A DNA stretch of 64,000 nt from Rhizobium sp. P38BS-XIX (lineage in GTDB: Bacteria > Pseudomonadota > Alphaproteobacteria > Rhizobiales > Rhizobiaceae). The translations under genes were made by a program, and so were the position numbers. The notes under the pieces were generated by a model, which was given only the letters and a program-made list of their open reading frames with translations, ran no database searches and was not told the DNA's origin. Within the stretch, counting starts at the first letter, position 1. Every line of letters begins with the position of its first letter. This document shows positions 1 to 10,884 of this stretch, in pieces. The stretch covers positions 682,001 through 746,000 of the forward strand of contig NZ_JABAIJ010000001.1 of assembly GCF_012641435.1 (NCBI RefSeq), read 5' to 3'.

Positions 1-654
1 GTGCCGGTGCATGCGACCGTCGACGTGCTGCGCGAATTCCGCGATCGCTTCCCCTATGTTGCCTTACGTCTCGATACCGGCGAACTCGGCTCGATGCTGG
101 AGCTGGTTGCCAGCGGCAAGTCGACGATCGGTATTGGCGGCTCAGTGCTGAAGCAGGATGATTCCTTGGTCATTGAGCGCATCGGCCATTCATTCATGCT
201 GCCGGTTGCCGCGCCGACCCATCCGCTTGCCCAATTGGGACGACCACTCACGCTCACCGACGTGCGCGAGGAAGTGCAGCTGGTTGTCACCGATGCCTCC
301 ACCCTGACGAATGGAAAGGATTTCAACGTCCTGTCCTACAAGATCTGGCATGTGAGCGATATCGCCACCAAGCACCAGCTCATCCGCGGTGGGCTCGGCT
401 GGGGTGGGCTGCCGGCTTCGTTTATCATGGAGGATCTGCAGAAGGGCCGGCTGGTGCCTCTGGCGCTTGATGCCTACGATCAGAGTGAATATCCGATCTA
501 CGCCGTCCGCAAGGTCGACAATCCCCCCGGTCCCGCTGCGGCCTGGATGATCGAAGCTTTCAGCTCGCGCCTGTCGCGTTGCCCGAATCAGACGGACTTC
601 AAGGCCGCTATTGAAATGTTCCATCCTGAAGAAAACCGGCTGGCCGCCGAATGA
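1..654 (+). CDS. LysR-family transcriptional regulator, C-terminal part (cut by window edge)
   Basis: The frame is open from base 1 to a TGA at 652-654 and encodes 217 residues with the layout of a LysR effector-binding domain: two alpha/beta lobes, a central GGLGWGGLPA segment and a closing region that reads like the usual hinge and second lobe. The N-terminal helix-turn-helix is absent, so the true start lies upstream of the window and the GTG at base 1 is only the edge. LysR proteins bind a small molecule here and regulate a neighbouring, often divergent, gene that is not visible. It converges on cpdB across a perfect palindrome. The ligand cannot be inferred. Confidence 0.8.
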   Translation: MPVHATVDVLREFRDRFPYVALRLDTGELGSMLELVASGKSTIGIGGSVLKQDDSLVIERIGHSFMLPVAAPTHPLAQLGRPLTLTDVREEVQLVVTDASTLTNGKDFNVLSYKIWHVSDIATKHQLIRGGLGWGGLPASFIMEDLQKGRLVPLALDAYDQSEYPIYAVRKVDNPPGPAAAWMIEAFSSRLSRCPNQTDFKAAIEMFHPEENRLAAE

Positions 655-659
655 AATAT

Positions 660-683
660 CCTCTCCCCGTATACGGGGAGAGG
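660..683. terminator. Perfect palindromic hairpin between convergent genes
   Basis: A 24-base perfect inverted repeat (half-site CCTCTCCCCGTA) lies between the stop codons of the LysR gene and cpdB. The symmetrical stem suits a two-way transcript end, although no strong T-run follows on either strand. Confidence 0.6.
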
Positions 684-699
684 ACGCTGGCATTCCTGA

Positions 700-2688
<1,989 letters not shown>

Positions 2689-2822
2689 GGAACACTCCTT
2701 CAACGATGGGGCTGTCGTTCATCAATCTCTTTCGGGCGGGAGATTAGGACGATTTGTGAAGGTGTGCACCAGTTATGTGACAAGCTTATTGTGGATCGTA
2801 GCCGGCTTGCACCGACATTCGA

Positions 2823-3200
2823 TCAGCGCTTGAGAACAGGCTTTATGTCCTTGTGGAAAAAGCGAAAATAGGACGCGACTTTGGCGGAAGCATTTGAGGA
2901 ACGATCGAACTCGATGCCGATACGGCCGTTATGCGCCCAGCGTACGAAACCATCCAGCAGGCCGATATCGTCACATTCGACACGGACTTTACTGCCCGCA
3001 GCGGCATAAAGAGGCGACTGCAGATCAAGAGCGATCCCATGGGTGGAAATATCGACCACGCGCCCGGCGGCGAGTTTGGTGAAATAGCGCACCTGGCCCA
3101 TGAGCCTGGCGTGATGGCGCGGCGAACCGCGGGTCTTGATTTTCAGGTTGCCCTGGAAGAGGGGTTTCGAAGAGAACTGCATGATATTATCCCGGCTCAT
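2823..3200 (-). CDS. PilZ-domain protein (putative cyclic-di-GMP receptor)
   Basis: 125 residues. A basic N-terminal segment (RGSPRHHAR) precedes a beta-barrel with DISTHGIALDL, matching the PilZ signature of an arginine motif followed by (D/N)xSxxG. The family binds cyclic-di-GMP and controls motility or surface polysaccharide. The arginine motif is not the canonical RxxxR in ideal spacing, so ligand binding is likely but unproven. The gene is monocistronic with a 134-bp gap to cpdB. The start could be ATG 3200 or the ATG six codons later; neither has a strong ribosome site. Confidence 0.75.
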   Translation of the reverse strand: MSRDNIMQFSSKPLFQGNLKIKTRGSPRHHARLMGQVRYFTKLAAGRVVDISTHGIALDLQSPLYAAAGSKVRVECDDIGLLDGFVRWAHNGRIGIEFDRSSNASAKVASYFRFFHKDIKPVLKR

Positions 3201-3331
3201 ACGTCTTTTTCTCGTCCGGAATTATCAGGTTCGCATTGAGGGACGTTTAGCATAATCGCTAAAATTGTAGGCGGCCGTATCGAATCGGCACCGAATTGAC
3301 CATGATCGGGCGTTACATAGGGGAGCCGGAC

Positions 3332-4135
3332 TTGCGTATCGTTTCGCTGAATGCCTGGGGCGGGCTGCTGCATGAGCCGTTGATGCAATATTTAGTCGGC
3401 GTCGATGCCGATGTTATCTGTCTTCAAGAGGTGGGGCAGACACCGGGGTCGCAAGGCGATTGGCTGACGTATCGGGATCATGGCGTCGAACTTCAGCAGC
3501 GAGTCAATCTGTTCGATGAGCTGAAGGCTGCTTTGCCGGCTCACGATGGGATCTTTCTCCCTTTCGCCCGCGGCGATCTCTTCGATGGTGACCAGCCCAT
3601 TGCCTCCGAGTTTGGCCTGGCGACTTTCGTGCGAAAGACCTACCCGATAATCGCTCAGGCAGCAGGTTTCGTGCACGGTGAATTTTCTCCTGACGGCTGG
3701 GGCGAGCATCCGCGGTCGCGCAATGCCCATTGCATCCGCCTTTTCGACTACAGCCGCGGGCAACCGATCACCATTGCCCAGATGCACGGCCTTCGCGACA
3801 CCGCCGGCAAGGGTGACACACCGGCGCGCCGACATCAGGCACATGCGTTGGTCGATCTCATCCGGCAGGTAAGGCAGGAGGGCGAGCGACTGGTCGTCTG
3901 CGGCGATTTCAATCTGCTGCCTGGCAGCGAGACCTTCGATATCCTTGCTACGCTTGGCCTTGTCGATCTCATCACCTTGCGGGGACATGACGATACGCGT
4001 ACGTCGCATTACAAGAAACAGCCGCGCTTTGCCGACTATATGCTGGTGACGCCTGACGTCGAGGTGATCAATTTCGATCCGGTCGCCGAGCCTGAAATCT
4101 CGGATCATCGCGCGCTACTGCTGGATTTGCGCTGA
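3332..4135 (+). CDS. Endonuclease/exonuclease/phosphatase (EEP) family protein
   Basis: About 267 residues with the EEP fold: LRIVSLNAWGG at the N terminus, ICLQEVG carrying the metal-binding Glu, GDFNLLPGS and the C-terminal SDHRALL. These are the metal and catalytic positions of DNase I-like hydrolases; the substrate could be nucleic acid, a lipid head group or a phosphoester. I choose the TTG at 3332 because AGGGGAG lies 6 bases before it and homologues commonly begin with this strand; upstream in-frame starts (TTG 3296, ATG 3302) have no ribosome site. It converges on the Lrp-type regulator with 3 bases between stops. Confidence 0.72.
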   Translation: MRIVSLNAWGGLLHEPLMQYLVGVDADVICLQEVGQTPGSQGDWLTYRDHGVELQQRVNLFDELKAALPAHDGIFLPFARGDLFDGDQPIASEFGLATFVRKTYPIIAQAAGFVHGEFSPDGWGEHPRSRNAHCIRLFDYSRGQPITIAQMHGLRDTAGKGDTPARRHQAHALVDLIRQVRQEGERLVVCGDFNLLPGSETFDILATLGLVDLITLRGHDDTRTSHYKKQPRFADYMLVTPDVEVINFDPVAEPEISDHRALLLDLR

Positions 4136-4138
4136 AGG

Positions 4139-4600
4139 TCAGAGGCCGACATTAGGCCGGTCGATGATCTCCCGAAGCGCGAAGCTGGAATTGATCTTAA
4201 CCACGTGGGGCAGGGCCGAAAGCCAATCCCGGTGGATGCGCTCGTAATCTTCGAGGTCCCGCGCCGCGACGCGCAGGATGTAATCATATTCGCCGGACAT
4301 CAGATAGCAGGAGAGCACATTGGGGCATCGCTTTACGGCCGCCTCGAACTCCGAAAGTGTTTTGGCGAACTGACCCGACAACGAGATGTGCACGAAGGCA
4401 ATCATCTTGTAGTCCAGCGCCTTGTGGGACAGATGCGCATGGTAGCCGTCGATGACGCCGCTCTTTTCAAGAATATCGAGCCGGCGGGAGCAGGCCGAAG
4501 GCGAGAGGCCGACCTTTTCGGCCAGTTCCGCATTGGTGATCCGCGCGTTCTGCTGCAGCATCCGCAGAATCGAATGATCTATGGCGTCCAGGTCTGACAT
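4139..4600 (-). CDS. aldR: Lrp/AsnC-family regulator, divergent from alanine dehydrogenase
   Basis: 153 residues: an N-terminal winged helix (LDAIDHSILRMLQQ, then NAELAEKVGLSPSACSRR) and a C-terminal RAM ligand-binding domain with the turn GEYDYILRV. Lrp/AsnC regulators sense amino acids and often control the gene next to them. It is transcribed away from ald across 152 bp that contain a candidate operator, which supports an AldR role: activating ald when alanine is present. The family call is firm; the name rests on position. No clear ribosome site precedes ATG 4600. Confidence 0.85.
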   Translation of the reverse strand: MSDLDAIDHSILRMLQQNARITNAELAEKVGLSPSACSRRLDILEKSGVIDGYHAHLSHKALDYKMIAFVHISLSGQFAKTLSEFEAAVKRCPNVLSCYLMSGEYDYILRVAARDLEDYERIHRDWLSALPHVVKINSSFALREIIDRPNVGL

Positions 4601-4659
4601 TCGAAGAACTTTCGAAAAAACTGCTATTTACGCAATAAATCACGAAAAATGACTGCAGC

Positions 4660-4674
4660 GCAAATTGTCTTTGC
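4660..4674. promoter_or_regulatory. Candidate Lrp/AldR operator in the ald promoter
   Basis: GCAAA-TTGTC-TTTGC is a perfect 5-bp palindrome with a 5-base centre, the size expected of Lrp-family sites. It lies 79 bp before the ald start, in the divergent intergenic region. Assignment is by position only. Confidence 0.45.
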
Positions 4675-4752
4675 AAGGACATTGCGAGGCGGAGGTGGTC
4701 TGATTTCACCTGGAGAAAATGAAAGACGAACAAGCTTTCCAGGAGGAGTGAA

Positions 4753-5871
4753 ATGCGCGTTGGTTGTCCCAAAGAAATCAAGAATCACGAATATCGCGTT
4801 GGCCTGACGCCGGCGTCCGTTCGTGAATATGTCGCCCACGGCCACGAGGTTTGGGTGGAAACCAAGGCCGGTGCCGGTATCGGTGCCGACGATCATGCCT
4901 ATGTCGCCGCCGGCGCCAAGATCGCCGCCAGCGCCAAGGACATTTTCGAGAAGTGCGACATGATCGTGAAGGTCAAGGAGCCGCAGCCTTCCGAATGGGC
5001 GCAGCTTCGCGATGGCCAACTTCTCTACACCTACCTGCACCTTGCGCCCGATCCGGAACAGACCAAGGGTCTGCTTGCCTCCGGCGTGACCGCCGTCGCC
5101 TATGAAACGGTGACCGACGAGCGCGGCGGCCTGCCGTTACTGGCGCCGATGTCGGAAGTCGCCGGTCGTCTCTCCATTCAGGCGGGCGCCACGGCGCTGC
5201 AGAAGGCCAATGGCGGCCTCGGCATCCTGCTTGGCGGCGTGCCAGGCGTACTGCCGGCCAAGGTAACGATCATCGGCGGCGGCGTCGTCGGTCTGCATGC
5301 CGCCAAGATGGCAGCAGGCCTTGGCGCTGATGTCAGCATCCTCGATCGTTCGCTGCCGCGCTTGCGCCAGCTTGACGATATCTTCAATGGCCGCGTTCAC
5401 ACGCGCTACTCCAGCATCCAGGCGCTGGAAGAGGAAGTCTTTTCCGCCGATCTCGTTATCGGTGCCGTCCTTATCCCCGGTGCCGCCGCGCCGAAGCTCG
5501 TGACGCGCGAAATGCTATCAGGCATGAAAAAGGGCTCGGTCATCGTCGATGTCGCGATCGATCAGGGCGGTTGCTTCGAGACCTCGCACGCAACGACGCA
5601 TTCGGACCCGACTTACGTGGTTGAAGACGTGGTGCATTACTGCGTTGCCAACATGCCGGGTGCCGTTCCCGTCACCTCGGCGCATGCCTTGAACAATGCC
5701 ACGATCTATCACGGCCTTGCATTGGCGGATCGCGGCCTGCGCGCCATCGCGGAAGACAAGCACCTCCGCAATGGCCTCAATGTTCACAAGGGTCGCATCA
5801 CCAACCGTCCGGTGGCCGAAGCGCTCGGCTATGAGGCCGTTGCGCCCGAGAGCATCCTGAACGTTGCCTAA
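4753..5871 (+). CDS. ald: Alanine dehydrogenase
   Basis: 372 residues, the full family length. The enzyme interconverts L-alanine and pyruvate plus ammonium with NAD(H). Seen: [20 protein letters not shown] at the N terminus, Lys74 in VKVKEPQ and His96 in YLHLAPD as substrate residues, and the Rossmann motif GGGVVG at about 175-180. A strong ribosome site (AGGAGGAG) ends a few bases before ATG 4753. Control by the divergent Lrp-type regulator is expected. In rhizobia this enzyme bears on alanine versus ammonium export in nodules, but nothing here shows a symbiotic role. It converges on the DUF1203 gene with a 6-bp gap. Confidence 0.95.
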   Translation: MRVGCPKEIKNHEYRVGLTPASVREYVAHGHEVWVETKAGAGIGADDHAYVAAGAKIAASAKDIFEKCDMIVKVKEPQPSEWAQLRDGQLLYTYLHLAPDPEQTKGLLASGVTAVAYETVTDERGGLPLLAPMSEVAGRLSIQAGATALQKANGGLGILLGGVPGVLPAKVTIIGGGVVGLHAAKMAAGLGADVSILDRSLPRLRQLDDIFNGRVHTRYSSIQALEEEVFSADLVIGAVLIPGAAAPKLVTREMLSGMKKGSVIVDVAIDQGGCFETSHATTHSDPTYVVEDVVHYCVANMPGAVPVTSAHALNNATIYHGLALADRGLRAIAEDKHLRNGLNVHKGRITNRPVAEALGYEAVAPESILNVA

Positions 5872-5877
5872 CCCGGA

Positions 5878-6387
5878 TTAGATGAAGGCGCTGGCATCCG
5901 CATATGCCGGCGCCCCAACCTTGTCGATCCGGCATTGATAGCAATTGTTGCGCGCCGAGCGGACGTGGACATAGGCGATGTCGGGGCGTTCGAGCAGCGA
6001 TGCCGCATAGACGGCGATATCGTCCGTCGCCGTAACAGCGCCCGTTCCATAGACGATGCGATCGTTCTTGCCGTAGCCGCGAACAATGAAATCCTTGCTG
6101 GTTGTGAGCACTGGCGGCAGGATCTCTTCTGCTTCATAGCGCCGGCATGGCGTCTTGTGCAGGAAGATCGGACCTGTCTCCGCATAGGGCTGAAGCTCCG
6201 GGAATGGGCGATAGGCAAAAACCAGCAATTCCTCGCCGTCATTGATATTGCGTAGGCAATGGCGGCATGGATGGCCGGGACCGTCGGAGATCATAGTCTC
6301 CGGCTGGTGACCATAGGCGTCGGCGCCGCCGCTCCACAGCATTTCGGCATCGGCGGTGGGCATGGCTGCAAAAGCGATGGTGGGCAT
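5878..6387 (-). CDS. DUF1203 protein
   Basis: 169 residues of unknown function. The CRHCL motif near residue 35 and CYQCR near the C terminus, with PCRRYEAEE between, look like possible metal-binding or redox pairs typical of DUF1203. No signal peptide or membrane helix is seen, so it is probably cytoplasmic. I use ATG 6387, which follows AAGGAG with 7 bases between; the upstream in-frame ATG would bury that site. It stands alone between ald and the sulfur operon. Confidence 0.72.
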   Translation of the reverse strand: MPTIAFAAMPTADAEMLWSGGADAYGHQPETMISDGPGHPCRHCLRNINDGEELLVFAYRPFPELQPYAETGPIFLHKTPCRRYEAEEILPPVLTTSKDFIVRGYGKNDRIVYGTGAVTATDDIAVYAASLLERPDIAYVHVRSARNNCYQCRIDKVGAPAYADASAFI

Positions 6388-6483
6388 GGCAAACTCCTTG
6401 TCGAGACTTGCCATGTGATGCGCCGAAGCGAGCCAGGAAACCACCCGATTCCTGCCGATCGCAATCGCCGACGACGGATTGCC

Positions 6484-7047
6484 CTAGCTTCGCTTCACGA
6501 GTTCGAGCAACTCCTTGTCACTCAAAGGCCTGACGATGCCTTCACCGGTCGAAATCGGCGAGAAACCGAACATCTGGTAAAGTTGCAGCGCTCGCGGATG
6601 ATCGAGATTGTTCGTCGTCGTCACGATCCGCTGCGGATTGAGCGTCCAGATCGCATAAAGCGCCTGCAGCAGGAACCACTTGCCGATGCCGAGGCCGAGC
6701 GCATGCTCCATGAGACCGAAATGGCTGAGCTCAATCGTCTCATCGTCCTGGCGCAAATACTCGAAGAACCCAGCCGGCGCTCCGTTGACGTAGAGCACGC
6801 TGATATTGTTGCGCTGGTCGTGCAGAGCAATCGTCAGTTCCTCATCGGTGAGGCGCAGGCGATCCACCCAATGCCAACGCGAACCCACCTGTCGGTAGAG
6901 GTGACGATAGAACGGCAACGGGATACCAGGCGCGCGCATGATCGCAGTCTGGATGTTGACCGGCACCGGCAGGCTTGTCTTGGGCGGCGCAGTCATTTCC
7001 AGACGGGTGATGTGGACCTTGATGGAGGAGGGTGCTTTCACGGCCAC
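6484..7047 (-). CDS. GNAT-family N-acetyltransferase
   Basis: 187 residues. The C-terminal half has the acetyl-CoA loop (HALGLGIGKWFL, a Q/RxxGxG/A variant) and the closing RALQLYQMFGF segment of GNAT enzymes. The substrate is unknown. The GTG start at 7047 is 5 bp after the sseA stop, so it is almost certainly translated from the same mRNA as cysK-alaX-sseA, which suggests an amino acid, thiol or small-molecule substrate. An ATG 17 codons in (6996) is an alternative start but would delete conserved-looking sequence. Confidence 0.8.
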   Translation of the reverse strand: MAVKAPSSIKVHITRLEMTAPPKTSLPVPVNIQTAIMRAPGIPLPFYRHLYRQVGSRWHWVDRLRLTDEELTIALHDQRNNISVLYVNGAPAGFFEYLRQDDETIELSHFGLMEHALGLGIGKWFLLQALYAIWTLNPQRIVTTTNNLDHPRALQLYQMFGFSPISTGEGIVRPLSDKELLELVKRS

Positions 7048-7052
7048 GGCGC

Positions 7053-7910
7053 TCAGTCTTTACCCGTAGCGATGGGCGTATCGGCACGGCTTCCCCATTC
7101 CGACCAGGAGCCGTCATAGAGCTTGTTGCTGTTATGGCCGAGAGATTCGAGCGCCAAAGTGATGATGGCCGCAGTGATGCCGGAGCCGCAGGTGGTCACG
7201 ACCGGCTTGTCGAGATTTATCCCGGCCTTCTCGATGGTTTCGCGCAGTTCCGGCAGCGATTTCAATTTGCCGTTCGTCGCGAAGACGCCCGATGGCAGAT
7301 TTCTTGCTCCCGGCATATGACCGGAGCGCATGCCTTCGCGCGGCTCAGGCTCTTCCGCGGCAAAGCGACCGGCACTGCGGGCATCGGCGATCTGCAGCGA
7401 ATGGCTGTCGACGATCCCACGCATTTCGTCGAGCGAAACGACGCGGCTGCTATCAAATTTCGGCTTGAAGGTCGCGGGCTCAAAAGCCGGTGCCGCCGTC
7501 TCCAGCGGTCGTCCTTCGGCTTTCCATGCGTCCAGGCCGCCATCGAGCACGAAGACATTCGGTGCGCCCATGGCGATGTGGAACAGCCACCAGACACGCG
7601 GCGAGGCAAACAGGCCAGGACCATCGTAAACGACGATCCGGTCAGTCTCGCTGATGCCGAGCTTGCCGACCTCGGCCGCAAAATTGTCGGGCGAGGGAAC
7701 CATATGCGGCAGGTTGGTCAAGTGATCCGATATCTTGTCCTGATCGAAGCGGATCGCTCCCGGAATATGGCCGCTGGCATATTCGGCATCGGCGTCGCGC
7801 TTGTGGGCCGGCAGATAGAAGGATGCGTCGAGAATGCGCAGGTCCTTTGCGCCCAACTCGCCTTGCAGCCAGTCGGCGGATACGACGAAACGGCTCTTGT
7901 CCGCTGCCAT
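7053..7910 (-). CDS. sseA: 3-mercaptopyruvate (thiosulfate-type) sulfurtransferase
   Basis: 285 residues in two rhodanese modules. The N-terminal module has SGHIPGAIRFD and the C-terminal one SGHMPGARNLP; the active-site loop CGSGITA (Cys at about 241) matches 3-mercaptopyruvate sulfurtransferases better than classical rhodanese. It would pass sulfur from 3-mercaptopyruvate to an acceptor, producing pyruvate. GGAG lies 6 bases before ATG 7910. It follows alaX by 63 bp and precedes the GNAT gene by 5 bp, completing a cysteine synthesis and turnover cluster. Confidence 0.92.
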   Translation of the reverse strand: MAADKSRFVVSADWLQGELGAKDLRILDASFYLPAHKRDADAEYASGHIPGAIRFDQDKISDHLTNLPHMVPSPDNFAAEVGKLGISETDRIVVYDGPGLFASPRVWWLFHIAMGAPNVFVLDGGLDAWKAEGRPLETAAPAFEPATFKPKFDSSRVVSLDEMRGIVDSHSLQIADARSAGRFAAEEPEPREGMRSGHMPGARNLPSGVFATNGKLKSLPELRETIEKAGINLDKPVVTTCGSGITAAIITLALESLGHNSNKLYDGSWSEWGSRADTPIATGKD

Positions 7911-7973
7911 GATGATCTCCCTGCTATGTCTTTTGGTGTTGATATCGGGTTCTGGATATAGGCGCTTGCGCGG

Positions 7974-8711
7974 TCAATTCTCGTCGGCCGGCATGCCGAA
8001 GCGAATGCGGAAGCGGCGGTTTTCCTTGCCCTTCTTCTCGATCTTGGCGATGTGGATCGCGCCGACTTCCTGTGTCTCCGACACATGCGTGCCGCCGCAG
8101 GGCTGGCTGTCTATCGCCGAATCCTCGCCAATGCAGACGAGGCTGACGCGCCCTAGACCCATCGGCGGACGCACATTCTTGGATTTGACGATGCCGGGAT
8201 TGGCGAGGAGTTCCTCGTCCGTAATCCAGCGCAAGAATACGGGATGGTTCTCGTTGACGAGCGCCATCATTTTCGCCGTCACCTCGTCCTTGTCGATCGT
8301 CTCGCTCATGTCGAAATCGACGCGGCTCTCATCTTCGCCCACGGCCGCGCCGGTGATCGGATACTGGCAGACCACCGAGAGCAAATGGCAGGCCGTGTGC
8401 ATGCGCATCAGCTTGTAGCGGCGCGCCCAATCGATGTGCAGCACCAGCTTCTCGCCGACGATAGGCCGAGGCTCTCCTTCAAGTGGCACATGGATGATGA
8501 TATCCTTGATCGCGCCGTGCTTTGTCTGGCCGAGCATGATCTTGGAACCGTCGCCGCGCTCCAGAAAGCCGGTATCGCCCGGCTGGCCGCCCGAGGTCGC
8601 GTAAAAGCAGGTCTGGTCGAGCTCGATGCCCCCATCTTCGTGAATAGCGGTGACGACTGCTTCGGCGGTCGAGAGGTAGAAGTCATCACGATAGAGGGCA
8701 TTGACGGTCAT
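7974..8711 (-). CDS. alaX: Alanyl-tRNA editing protein (AlaX type)
   Basis: 245 residues. The zinc-binding editing-site motifs are present: His105-x3-His109 (HTACH) and Cys205-x3-His209 (CGGTH), with GGQPGDTG near residue 41. Free-standing AlaX proteins hydrolyse Ser- or Gly-mischarged tRNA-Ala. The length and the GGQPGDTG segment fit the AlaX-M class. The gene starts 4 bp after the cysK stop, so the two are translationally linked. Serine is both the misacylated amino acid and the precursor of the cysteine made by CysK, which may explain the pairing (inference). Confidence 0.88.
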   Translation of the reverse strand: MTVNALYRDDFYLSTAEAVVTAIHEDGGIELDQTCFYATSGGQPGDTGFLERGDGSKIMLGQTKHGAIKDIIIHVPLEGEPRPIVGEKLVLHIDWARRYKLMRMHTACHLLSVVCQYPITGAAVGEDESRVDFDMSETIDKDEVTAKMMALVNENHPVFLRWITDEELLANPGIVKSKNVRPPMGLGRVSLVCIGEDSAIDSQPCGGTHVSETQEVGAIHIAKIEKKGKENRRFRIRFGMPADEN

Positions 8712-8715
8712 GGGA

Positions 8716-9756
8716 TCACGCTGTTGTTTCGTATGGGACGGCGATATCCGCCCGCTTTTCGAGATAAGCCGGCAGCGGCAGGCCCTTGGACTTCAGGAAG
8801 TCCGGATTGAAGAGCTTGGACTGGTAACGATTGCCGTAGTCGCACAGGATGGTCACGATCGTATGTCCAGGACCGAGATCCCGAGCGAGACGAACCGCAC
8901 CGGCGATGTTGATGGCCGTCGAACCGCCGAGGCAAAGGCCCTCGTGCTCGACCAGGTCGAAAACATAGGGAAGCGCTTCGGCGTCCGTGACCTGATACGC
9001 GAAGTCGGGCGTAAAGCCTTCCAGGTTTGCGGTGATACGGCCCTGGCCGATACCCTCTGTGATCGAGGAGCCGGAGGATTTCAGCTCGCCGTTCTTGTAG
9101 AACTCGTAGAGGGCGGCGCCTTCCGGATCGGCGATACCGATCTTGATGTCCTTGTTGAAGGCGTGCAGGCCCATGGCAACGCCCGCCAGCGTTCCTCCTG
9201 AACCGACCGAGCAGATGAAGCCGTCGATCTTGCCATTCGTATCGGTCCAGATTTCCTTGGCGGTCGTTTCGATATGGGCCTGACGGTTGGCGACGTTGTC
9301 GAACTGGTTTGCCCAGATCGCGCCGTTCGGCTCGGTCTTTGCCAGCTGTTCGGCAAGCCGGCCCGAGACCTTCACGTAGTTGTTCGGGTTCTTGTAGGGA
9401 ACGGCCGGAACCTCGACTAGTTCGGCGCCGAGCAGCTTCAGCGCATCCTTCTTTTCCTGGCTCTGCGTTTCCGGAATGACGATGACTGTGCGGTAACCGA
9501 GCGCCTTGGCAACCAGCGTCAGGCCGATGCCGGTATTGCCAGCCGTGCCCTCGACGATCACACCGCCGGGCCTCAGCAGGCCTTTCTTTTCGGCATCGCG
9601 GATGATGTAGAGCGCGGCACGATCCTTGACCGACTGACCGGGATTCAGAAATTCGGCCTTGCCAAGAATGGTCGAGCCCGTCGCCTCGGAGGCGCCCTTG
9701 AGCTTGATCAAAGGCGTATTGCCAATTGCTTCGAGGACGGACGGATGGACGGTCAT
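8716..9756 (-). CDS. cysK: Cysteine synthase A (O-acetylserine sulfhydrylase)
   Basis: 346 residues. A PLP enzyme of the OASS fold that joins sulfide to O-acetylserine. Seen: IGNTPLIKLK, the PLP Lys44 in QSVKDRA, the substrate loop EGTAGNTG (TSGNTG in classical CysK) and the phosphate cup GSGGT. The E-G-T variant of the substrate loop and the extra C-terminal 20-30 residues place it in the longer CysK group common in alphaproteobacteria. First gene of the operon; AAGG lies about 11 bases before ATG 9756. No SAM-riboswitch-like leader was recognised upstream. Confidence 0.93.
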   Translation of the reverse strand: MTVHPSVLEAIGNTPLIKLKGASEATGSTILGKAEFLNPGQSVKDRAALYIIRDAEKKGLLRPGGVIVEGTAGNTGIGLTLVAKALGYRTVIVIPETQSQEKKDALKLLGAELVEVPAVPYKNPNNYVKVSGRLAEQLAKTEPNGAIWANQFDNVANRQAHIETTAKEIWTDTNGKIDGFICSVGSGGTLAGVAMGLHAFNKDIKIGIADPEGAALYEFYKNGELKSSGSSITEGIGQGRITANLEGFTPDFAYQVTDAEALPYVFDLVEHEGLCLGGSTAINIAGAVRLARDLGPGHTIVTILCDYGNRYQSKLFNPDFLKSKGLPLPAYLEKRADIAVPYETTA

Positions 9757-10050
9757 TGGAATCTGCCTTCTGTTCGTAACTACTGTAAGAACGGTCTTTT
9801 CCCTTCACAAGGCTGCATAGGCAAGAAATTCTGTTCCTCGCTACTCGTTTGCCTCGCAAAATTCGACTTGGTAGGCACCTCGGTCTCTCTCTTCAATCGA
9901 AGCTCTCGGTCTCCAATTGGTGACATTGTTTTCCCGATGAAGCCGCCAGTCTGGCCGAAAGCGGCCACAATGATGCGCTAGTCCTAAAATGCTACGGACG
10001 GTCGCGGATAAGCGTTGAATGTAGGCGACCGCCAGCCAAGGAGAAGAGCC

Positions 10051-10881
10051 ATGAATCCGTTCATCGCACGTCCTGAAAATGGAGTCGTCTGGATCACCGG
10101 CGCCAGTTCCGGTATCGGCCGAGCGCTTGCGCTGAAACTGGCCGAAGAAGGCTATAAAGTCGCCGTAACTGCGCGCAGCCATGAGAAGCTGCTGGCGTTG
10201 CAGGCGGAGGCAAGCGCGTTTGCGGGCAGCATCGTCGTGCTGGATGGCGACGTCACCGATAGCGAGGACATGGAGCATACGGTCGCGGCGATCGAGTATC
10301 AGCACGGGCCGGTCGCGCTGGCGATTCTCAATGCCGGCGTCTATCTGCCGGCGCGAGGCGAAGACCTCAATCACGAGGTCTTCGAGCGCAGCTTTGCCGT
10401 CAATCTTCATGGTGTGGTCAACTGCCTGATTCCGGCGGTTCGGCATATGCGCGCCAGAGGATATGGCCAGGTCGCCTTTGTCTCGTCGATGGCGGGCTAT
10501 GCAGGATTGCCCGGGACCGCGGCTTATGGCGCAACGAAAGCCGCGCTGATCAATATGGCGGAAGGGCTGAATTTCGAGCTGGAGCGCATGGGTATCCACG
10601 TTCAGCTGGTCACGCCCGGCTATGTCGACACACCGCTGACGGCGCAGAACACGTTCAAGATGCCGGGCATGGTCTCGGCCCAGCAGGCTGCCGATGTCAT
10701 CTCGGCTGGATTGAAGTCGCCGGCTTTCGACATCAGCTTCCCCAAATCCATGGCCTATCGTGCGAAGCTTTTGAAGCTTCTGCCTTACAGCCTTTATTTT
10801 CGTGTGCTCAGATATTTCCTCGGCGGTGGTCAAAAACGCCGGTCGGTCGGTCCTCGCGTCACCGCGCATCCTGCCGAATAG
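10051..10881 (+). CDS. Short-chain dehydrogenase/reductase
   Basis: 276 residues, classical SDR: cofactor motif TGASSGIG near residue 15, NAG at the end of strand 4, a catalytic Ser in VSSMAGY and Tyr158-x3-Lys162 (YGATK). An Arg at the end of strand 2 (TARSHEK) suggests NADP(H). The last 40 residues are basic and hydrophobic, which may mean membrane association. AAGGAG lies 7 bases before ATG 10051; an earlier in-frame ATG at 10015 would bury it. It is tail-to-tail with the photolyase, 3 bp apart. The substrate is unknown. Confidence 0.85.
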   Translation: MNPFIARPENGVVWITGASSGIGRALALKLAEEGYKVAVTARSHEKLLALQAEASAFAGSIVVLDGDVTDSEDMEHTVAAIEYQHGPVALAILNAGVYLPARGEDLNHEVFERSFAVNLHGVVNCLIPAVRHMRARGYGQVAFVSSMAGYAGLPGTAAYGATKAALINMAEGLNFELERMGIHVQLVTPGYVDTPLTAQNTFKMPGMVSAQQAADVISAGLKSPAFDISFPKSMAYRAKLLKLLPYSLYFRVLRYFLGGGQKRRSVGPRVTAHPAE

Positions 10882-10884
10882 CGT

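Noticed and set aside
9757..10050. SAM or other riboswitch before cysK
   Set aside because: I could not find the conserved stems of known alphaproteobacterial SAM riboswitches; the leader looks unstructured by eye.
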